NCBI GenBank assembly: GCA_934086775.1
Contig: CAKOIJ010000020.1
Location: forward strand, 1 to 19,934
Origin: an uncultured Bacilli bacterium
GTDB taxonomy: Bacteria; Bacillota_I; Bacilli_A; RF39; UBA660
Length of the DNA stretch: 19,934 nt
Direction: 5' to 3'
Shown piece after piece: positions 15,403 through 19,934 of this stretch (position 1 is the first letter of the stretch; each line of letters begins with the position of its first letter). The translations under genes and the position numbers were made by a program. The notes beneath the pieces were generated by a model, which was given only the letters and a program-made list of their open reading frames with translations, searched no databases and was not told the DNA's origin.

Positions 15403-16760
15403 GTTTAGAGAAATATAATAGTAAGAGGGATTTTAGTAGGACAAGCGAACCTAAAGGAATTAGGAAAAAGAATAGTAGGAAATTTATGTTTGTAGTGCAA
15501 CATCACTATTCTAGAAGGGAACACTATGACATAAGGTTTCTCTATAAGGGAGAACTTGTAAGTTTTGCATGTCCTAAGGGGCCTAGTTTAAGCACCAAGG
15601 ATAAGAGGCTTGCTGTTAAGGTAGAAAATCATCCAGTTAGTTATGCTGATTTTGAAGGAATTATACCAAAGGGAGAGTATGGTGCTGGTACTGTTATTTT
15701 ATGGGATAAGGGGTATTACACTTTTAGAGAGAATAGTAACTTTGATAGTGATGTAGTTAAGTTTACTTTTTATGGAGAAAGGCTTCATGGAGACTATACT
15801 CTTGTTAGATTTAAAGAGGATAATTGGTTACTTATTAAGGATAGGGATAAGTATTCAAGTAATGTTAAAAAATTAAAATACGATACCAGTATTAAAAGTG
15901 GTAAGACAAAGAAAGAAATTGAAATGGATAGTTTTAATACTGTAGAGCTTACTCATGGAGATAAGGTTATTTTTAAGAAAAATAAGATTACTAAGAGAGA
16001 TATTTTTAATTATTATAAGGAAGTTTATCCTAGGATGGAAAAGTTTTTTGATAATAGACTTATAACAACGGTTAGGTGTCCTGATGGAGATATATCTAAT
16101 AAATTTTTTATGAAACATTTAAATAATAGTAAACTCGGAGTTAAAAGGGTTAAAAGTTTGATAGGTACAGATAACAAATATTATTATGTTAAAGATTTAG
16201 AGGGTTTGTTAAGTGAAGTACAGATGAATAGTTATGAGTTTCATATGTGGGGTTCTAGGGCAAGAAAGCTTAATAAGCCAGACATTATGGTTTTTGATTT
16301 TGACCCAGATGAGAGGCTTAGTATTAAAAAAGTTAGAGATGGTGTTAAAGATTTAAAGAGAATATTAGATAGGTTTAATCTTAAAGGCTTTGTTAAAACT
16401 AGTGGTGGAAAGGGCTACCATGTTTTTGTTCCAATAAATGTTAATTCGTTTAAGGTTTTAGAAAATATATCTCATCAAATTGCTTCTTTAATGGAAGCTA
16501 ATTTTCCAAAAAAATACACACTTAATATTCGAAAAGAAAAAAGAGAAGGAAAGATTTTTATAGATTATTTTAGAAATAAAAAAGGGGCAACGAGTGTGAT
16601 GCCTTATTCTGTTAGATTAAATGAAAAAGCATCTATTTCGTGTCCAATTAAGTGGAGTGAAATAGATACTATTAAACCTGATGAGATAACAATTTTAAAT
16701 GTTAAGGACCGGCTCAAGAGGAAAGATCCTTGGGAAGATTTTTTCGATAATTCTATTTAA
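15399..16760 (+). CDS. LigD 3'-phosphoesterase and primase-polymerase domains
   Basis: 453 residues. Residues about 28-150: LigD phosphoesterase (PE) domain, FVVQHHYSRREHYDIR at 31-46 with His36, His42 and Asp44, then CPKGPS, KDKRLAVKVENHP, FEGIIPKGEYGAGTVILWD. Residues about 180-450: POL domain, starting LTHGDKVIF, RCPDG, metal-binding DFDPD at 300-304, SGGKGYHVFVP at 335-345, and TSVMPYSVR near the end. PE trims 3' ends; POL fills or adds nucleotides, preferably ribonucleotides in known members. With the free ligase gene just before it the order is LIG then PE-POL, a split LigD. Good ribosome site GGGAG. Its TAA overlaps the end of the convergent endolysin gene. Confidence 0.95.
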   Translation: MSLEKYNSKRDFSRTSEPKGIRKKNSRKFMFVVQHHYSRREHYDIRFLYKGELVSFACPKGPSLSTKDKRLAVKVENHPVSYADFEGIIPKGEYGAGTVILWDKGYYTFRENSNFDSDVVKFTFYGERLHGDYTLVRFKEDNWLLIKDRDKYSSNVKKLKYDTSIKSGKTKKEIEMDSFNTVELTHGDKVIFKKNKITKRDIFNYYKEVYPRMEKFFDNRLITTVRCPDGDISNKFFMKHLNNSKLGVKRVKSLIGTDNKYYYVKDLEGLLSEVQMNSYEFHMWGSRARKLNKPDIMVFDFDPDERLSIKKVRDGVKDLKRILDRFNLKGFVKTSGGKGYHVFVPINVNSFKVLENISHQIASLMEANFPKKYTLNIRKEKREGKIFIDYFRNKKGATSVMPYSVRLNEKASISCPIKWSEIDTIKPDEITILNVKDRLKRKDPWEDFFDNSI

Positions 16761-17682
16761 TAAGGAGAATATCTCCTTTTTTTAATGTTTTGAGATATTT
16801 AGCATCTTCTTTAGATGTGTATTTAAATTTGTATGTTTTTAGTTCTTTTATTTCACTTTCTAAATTTTGTATTTTATTCTTATATTCTTCTATTTCTTTT
16901 TGCATTGATTCTAATTGATTTTTAAAGTCATTTTCAGAAGCACTATTATTTTCTAATTTAGGCAATATTTCTAAGTATTTACCATTATCAGCAATCCAAC
17001 TATTATTTCCTATTTTGTACCATTTGTAGTTTTCGTTTTCTGTTACTTCTTCATAATTATATATTGCACCTTTTTCTGCATTTTGATAAGTCATTGATGT
17101 TGTAGTTGGACTTTTTCTTATTTTTAAAGCGTTTACTAAAACTTTAACTTGATTTACTGAAGTATTTCTTTCTTCTGGTTTAATTGCCTCATAGTCACTA
17201 TTTGTATATTTTTTTACTTCTTCTTTAGTGACGCCATAATATGAGTATGGATCTTGCCAGTGACTTTTGTAATCTATTGTTTCGTCTCCCCTGTAGAAGC
17301 CATTTTCTCTAATGTCTAAATGTACTTCTCCTTCACTACTTGCATTTTCTACATTTGCTATTCCTTTAAATAAACCTAATTCATAGGCTATACATATTAT
17401 TATTTTAGCAGGTACTTTATTTCCGTTTTGGTCATAATATTCTATGTCTACAGCCAAACCTTTCGTATGTTGACCTGTATTTTTATTTTGTAATTCAACA
17501 GGGTGATCTTTACATCTGTATCCACTTATTACTTTTGCTTTGCTAAAATTAAGTGCTTCTCCAAGAGCTTGTAATTTATTTATTAATTCTTCACTAATAT
17601 ATAGACTTTTGCAATGCTTACATCTAAAATCTTTTGTATTAAATTTACCTATTATTTTGTCTTCTGTAATCAATTTATTCAC
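16753..17682 (-). CDS. Endolysin-like M15 peptidase with SH3 and coiled-coil tail
   Basis: Up to 309 residues. Residues 1-165: D,D-type M15 peptidase fold; a CKHCK pair at 21-25, SGYRCKDHP at 53-61, metal ligands His72 and Asp79 in GQHTKGLAVD, His121 in EVHLDIR. Residues about 170-238: SH3-like wall-binding domain (VLVNALKIRKSP, WYKIGNNSWI). Residues about 243-285: coiled coil. No signal peptide, so release would need a holin; the gene overlaps a holin-like gene (17675-18004) as in phage lysis cassettes. Start: GTG 17682 sits almost on the GAGGAG ribosome site; TTG 17673 has better spacing. The last codons contain the NHEJ terminator. Confidence 0.85.
   Translation of the reverse strand: MNKLITEDKIIGKFNTKDFRCKHCKSLYISEELINKLQALGEALNFSKAKVISGYRCKDHPVELQNKNTGQHTKGLAVDIEYYDQNGNKVPAKIIICIAYELGLFKGIANVENASSEGEVHLDIRENGFYRGDETIDYKSHWQDPYSYYGVTKEEVKKYTNSDYEAIKPEERNTSVNQVKVLVNALKIRKSPTTTSMTYQNAEKGAIYNYEEVTENENYKWYKIGNNSWIADNGKYLEILPKLENNSASENDFKNQLESMQKEIEEYKNKIQNLESEIKELKTYKFKYTSKEDAKYLKTLKKGDILLIK
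16762..16783 (+). terminator. Terminator of the NHEJ operon
   Basis: Stem AAGGAGA / TCTCCTT (16762-16768 with 16772-16778), 3-nt loop, then TTTTT. It starts directly after the LigD stop and lies inside the last codons of the convergent endolysin gene (KKGDILLIK). Confidence 0.75.
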
Positions 17683-18004
17683 TCTCCTCGTTGTCTAGAT
17701 TTTTAATGTTTTGATTTGTTTCGAGAGAACTTAAACTTTTAAATATTTTGTCTTCAAACGCTTTGTATATTGCATCAGCACCTAGAAAGGTTATAAAGCC
17801 TACCCATAAATTATTTATTATATTTAATTCACTAAATGACAGACTAAATAGAGTCCCTAAAATCATAGATACACCAAAGCTAATTAGCGTAAGAAATTTT
17901 TTACTTCGTAAATTTTCTTTTATTTTTTGCACAGTAGCAGTTGTTATGATACTGCTAGCTAAACTACTTATTAATACTAATTTTAATAGGTCAAAATTAA
18001 GCAT
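17675..18004 (-). CDS. Holin-like small membrane protein, copy 2
   Basis: 109 residues, three hydrophobic segments like copy 1 (13377-13673), then an acidic tail rich in Asn/Glu that copy 1 lacks. Ribosome site GGAAGGTG. It overlaps the start of the endolysin-like gene by 8 nt, an arrangement typical of phage holin-endolysin pairs, where the holin opens the membrane so the lysin reaches the wall. No other phage gene is in the window, so this may be a domesticated lysis pair or the edge of a phage remnant. Confidence 0.7.
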   Translation of the reverse strand: MLNFDLLKLVLISSLASSIITTATVQKIKENLRSKKFLTLISFGVSMILGTLFSLSFSELNIINNLWVGFITFLGADAIYKAFEDKIFKSLSSLETNQNIKNLDNEESE

Positions 18005-18039
18005 AATTTCACCTTCCTATTTTAGTATATTGTTTTTAT

Positions 18040-18108
18040 TTATTTTTGAATGAGTTTATACCTAAAATTAGCCATGATATTCATAAAACTATTTCGTAGG
18101 TCTTTCAT
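18040..18108 (-). CDS. Possible 22-residue ORF upstream of the holin-like gene
   Basis: ATG 18108 to TAA 18040, a basic peptide beginning MKDLRNSFMNIM and ending KLIQK, amphipathic in appearance. No good ribosome site precedes it. CCATGA / TCATGG arms in the same stretch could form a stem. Low confidence; may be chance. Confidence 0.15.
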   Translation of the reverse strand: MKDLRNSFMNIMANFRYKLIQK

Positions 18109-18143
18109 GGTTGATATCTTTTCGAAAGTAAAACATATAGACA

Positions 18144-18169
18144 ATTAAAAAAATCCCAGATAGGGATTT
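18144..18169 (-). terminator. Terminator after tRNA-His
   Basis: Stem AAATCCC / GGGATTT (18151-18157 with 18163-18169), 5-nt loop, followed on the minus strand by a T run. It ends the tRNA transcript. Confidence 0.85.
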
Positions 18170-18184
18170 CTATTATTTATTACA

Positions 18185-18261
18185 TGGGGCGATATGTGGG
18201 AATCAAACCCACGCATACCAGAGCCACAATCTGGCGTGTTAATCACTTCACCAATACCGCC
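18185..18261 (-). tRNA. tRNA-His (GTG)
   Basis: Complete cloverleaf on the minus strand: acceptor GCGGTAT / ATATCGC with the extra G at -1 opposite C73 that marks tRNA-His, D stem GTG / CAC, anticodon stem CCAGA / TCTGG with loop TTGTGGC (anticodon GTG), T stem GTGGG / CCCAC with TTTGATT loop. The CCA end is encoded in the DNA. Flanking TACAT and ATGTA also pair, so the precursor has an extended acceptor stem. Confidence 0.97.
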
Positions 18262-18334
18262 ATGTAGATAAGATTATACATTAAAAGTGCATAAATATCA
18301 AGCATTTTTAGGTAATTTGTGTACAAAATTTTGT

Positions 18335-19645
18335 CTAATATGTAATTAGTGAAGTAAAGGCTTTATACAAATTCTTATTATAATATTCTTTTTTTATTGT
18401 ATCTATATTTTGTGTATAGTTTTCTAGTGTTTCTATTGTCATTGCACAGAAGGGATTATTTAATTCAGTTTTTTTATTTAATGGGGTTAATCTACCTGAT
18501 TGTGTGCTAAATTTAAAATTATGTTTGATTTCCGCTATCATATCAGTTGTAGATCCATCACTACCATATCCAATATCCTCATAATCTATGCCTAAAGAAA
18601 CATAACCAGTTATATTACTTACAGAGTTAGCCATTTTATCACATGTTTTGTTATAGCTAACACTTAAGTCGGGTTTTCCATGATATATAACTCTACCAGC
18701 AGAATGAATTGCAGCATAAACATGTGCATTTTCTTGATGTTTATACATAAAATACATAAGTGCTTGAGTCTCAGGTTCACTACCAAGTTCATATCCAGGA
18801 AAATATTCAAGTCTTTTTGTGCTTTTGTTTGTAACTAACGTATATGATGGAGTGTTCTCTTTAAAATATAGTCCACCATTTCTTGATGGAAAGTTTCTAT
18901 TTAAATCTATTCCATTTATATTAGCCTTAAAGTAATCTTTTTCTATTAAATCACTGTTTGTGTATACATATGATGATTTATCTTTAATTATTTCTTTTCC
19001 TTTTACTGAATAATCGTAACCATCTGGGTTTATAGTTGGTACTATTACAATTTTATTTTTATTTAAAAGCTCAACTATAGATTTATCTTTATTTTCATAC
19101 GAGTTAACTAAATCCACTGAAAATTTTGTTAAGAATAGTAATGGTGCAATTTCTGCTGCATGAATGTTTCCTTCAAACATACTTATTCTTTCACCTTTTC
19201 CAATTTCTATCGAATAGATATTTCTCCCATCATAACTTTTGCCTATTATTTCTAATTTTACTATATTTGATTTGTTTAAATTTAAAAATATATTTTCAAG
19301 TTCTTCATATGATAATTTTTTTTCAAAGTTATATTTTATTTGTGAATAACTACCCCTCTTATTAACATAATTTTCTTCTTTTGATAAAGAATTAATAAAG
19401 TTAGATAGTTTCATTCCTTCTGAAATATATTTAATTTCATTATTATATTCAGATTTTTCATTAGTAATATAATCTTTATAATTAACATGCATGGTCTTTT
19501 TTTTGTTATTTATAGTTCTATTATCAGCCCTTCCTTGAATATTAGATACAATCGGTTTTATTATTATTAATGCAATAATTACTAATAATATTGAAATTAC
19601 AATTTTTGGACCTTTTCTTAATCTTTTTTTCTTTTTTCTTTTCAT
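18335..19645 (-). CDS. M14-family zinc carboxypeptidase, membrane-anchored
   Basis: 436 residues from ATG 19645 (AGGTG upstream); a GTG at 19654 is in frame but has no ribosome site. Very basic N-terminus, one membrane segment (about 14-32), extracellular enzyme. Zinc motif HAAE (His162, Glu165) in FEGNIHAAEIAP, then substrate-binding NGIDLNRNFP, GSEPETQAL, third zinc ligand His314 in AAIHSAG, and catalytic Glu405 in AMTIETLE. M14 members of this type often cut gamma-D-Glu-meso-DAP or other wall peptides; a role in wall turnover is likely but not shown. A region of about 100 residues before the core (70-130) is unassigned. Weak -10 (TATTAT) upstream; 5S rRNA lies directly upstream. Confidence 0.9.
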   Translation of the reverse strand: MKRKKKKRLRKGPKIVISILLVIIALIIIKPIVSNIQGRADNRTINNKKKTMHVNYKDYITNEKSEYNNEIKYISEGMKLSNFINSLSKEENYVNKRGSYSQIKYNFEKKLSYEELENIFLNLNKSNIVKLEIIGKSYDGRNIYSIEIGKGERISMFEGNIHAAEIAPLLFLTKFSVDLVNSYENKDKSIVELLNKNKIVIVPTINPDGYDYSVKGKEIIKDKSSYVYTNSDLIEKDYFKANINGIDLNRNFPSRNGGLYFKENTPSYTLVTNKSTKRLEYFPGYELGSEPETQALMYFMYKHQENAHVYAAIHSAGRVIYHGKPDLSVSYNKTCDKMANSVSNITGYVSLGIDYEDIGYGSDGSTTDMIAEIKHNFKFSTQSGRLTPLNKKTELNNPFCAMTIETLENYTQNIDTIKKEYYNKNLYKAFTSLITY

Positions 19646-19654
19646 TTTTAACAC

Positions 19655-19702
19655 CTACTCTATAATAATAACATATTTGTACTAATTTTTAAACACAAAA
19701 AA
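19655..19702 (-). other. Gap between 5S rRNA and M14 gene
   Basis: Contains a T-run directly after the 5S stem (probable rRNA terminator, minus strand) and a TATTAT box near 19670. Too short to hold a gene. Confidence 0.5.
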
Positions 19703-19806
19703 ACCAGCAACTTGCTATTTTCGCCTACACTATCTTCGCCGTTAAAGTGCTTAACTTCTGTGTTCGAGATGGGAACAGGTGTATCCACTTTGCTATCGTC
19801 ACTGGT
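19703..19806 (-). rRNA. rrf: 5S ribosomal RNA
   Basis: Minus strand. Closing stem ACCAG / CTGGT; core TTCCCATCTCGAACACAGAAG and TTAAGCACTTTAACGGCGA are the universal 5S loop sequences. About 104 nt, short for bacterial 5S (around 115), with the 3' arm trimmed. Confidence 0.95.
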
Positions 19807-19870
19807 AAAAATATTATACCATAATTGTTCTCTCAAAACAAGATAATGTGATAAATTTCAAATTAAAATT

Positions 19871-19934
19871 AGTTAATTTGTCGATCTATTAGTACTAGTC
19901 AGCTCAAAATATCACTATTCTTCCACCTCTAGCC
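19871..19934 (-). rRNA. rrl: 23S ribosomal RNA, 3' end only
   Basis: Minus strand, enters from the window edge. GAGCTGACTAGTACTAATAG and ATCGA match the conserved 3' end of 23S. The 3' boundary is approximate. The spacer to 5S (19807-19870) holds no tRNA. Confidence 0.9.

Noticed and set aside
18040..18180. Phage attachment site at tRNA-His
   Set aside because: No second copy of the tRNA 3' end and no integrase in the window.
19807..19870. tRNA in the 23S-5S spacer
   Set aside because: Only about 64 nt, no cloverleaf seen.
1..19934. CRISPR array or insertion sequence
   Set aside because: No regularly spaced repeats beyond the pair at 468-509 and no transposase motifs found.

Overview
The window is strongly AT-rich, densely packed DNA from a low-GC Gram-positive bacterium. 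Shine-Dalgarno sites (GGAGG-type) and -35/-10 promoters are mostly canonical. TGA is used as a real stop (ends of ku and of the ligase gene) and Trp is TGG, so this is not the Mycoplasma code. Cell-wall peptidases (M14, M15) argue for a peptidoglycan wall. My inference is an uncultured Bacilli/Erysipelotrichia or RF39-like gut lineage; nothing in the window fixes the species.

Layout. 1-661: the start of a membrane-anchored protein (minus), preceded by an unusual leader: a short ORF containing nine consecutive G, whose stop codon lies inside a strong intrinsic terminator. 662-3690: a minus-strand operon of MBOAT acyltransferase, DHHW/SGNH-like protein and DUF4358-like lipoprotein, probably O-acylating a surface glycopolymer. 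3691-4891: a tandem pair of PlsC-type acyltransferases, divergent from an ABC importer operon (4948-7448: binding protein, ATPase, permease, all overlapping; NMT1/SsuA-type, substrate unknown). 7463-8764: two membrane-anchored surface proteins, one TasA/camelysin-like. 8977-9311: a decayed remnant of a DUF4143 AAA-type protein. 9301-12380: phosphoketolase and, overlapping it upstream, a membrane-anchored thioredoxin-like protein. 12447-13333: an MscS-type channel.

13360-18108 is the most distinctive block. A complete non-homologous end-joining (NHEJ) operon (Ku; ATP-dependent ligase; a 3'-phosphoesterase plus primase-polymerase fusion, so LigD is split in two) lies between two paralogous holin-like genes. 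The second holin-like gene overlaps an M15-type endolysin-like gene, giving a lysis-cassette arrangement. 18185-18261 is tRNA-His, then an M14 carboxypeptidase, then 5S rRNA and the 3' end of 23S rRNA, all on the minus strand.

Most operons are bounded by visible intrinsic terminators, several of which overlap the last codons of a gene. No CRISPR array, transposase or integrase was seen.
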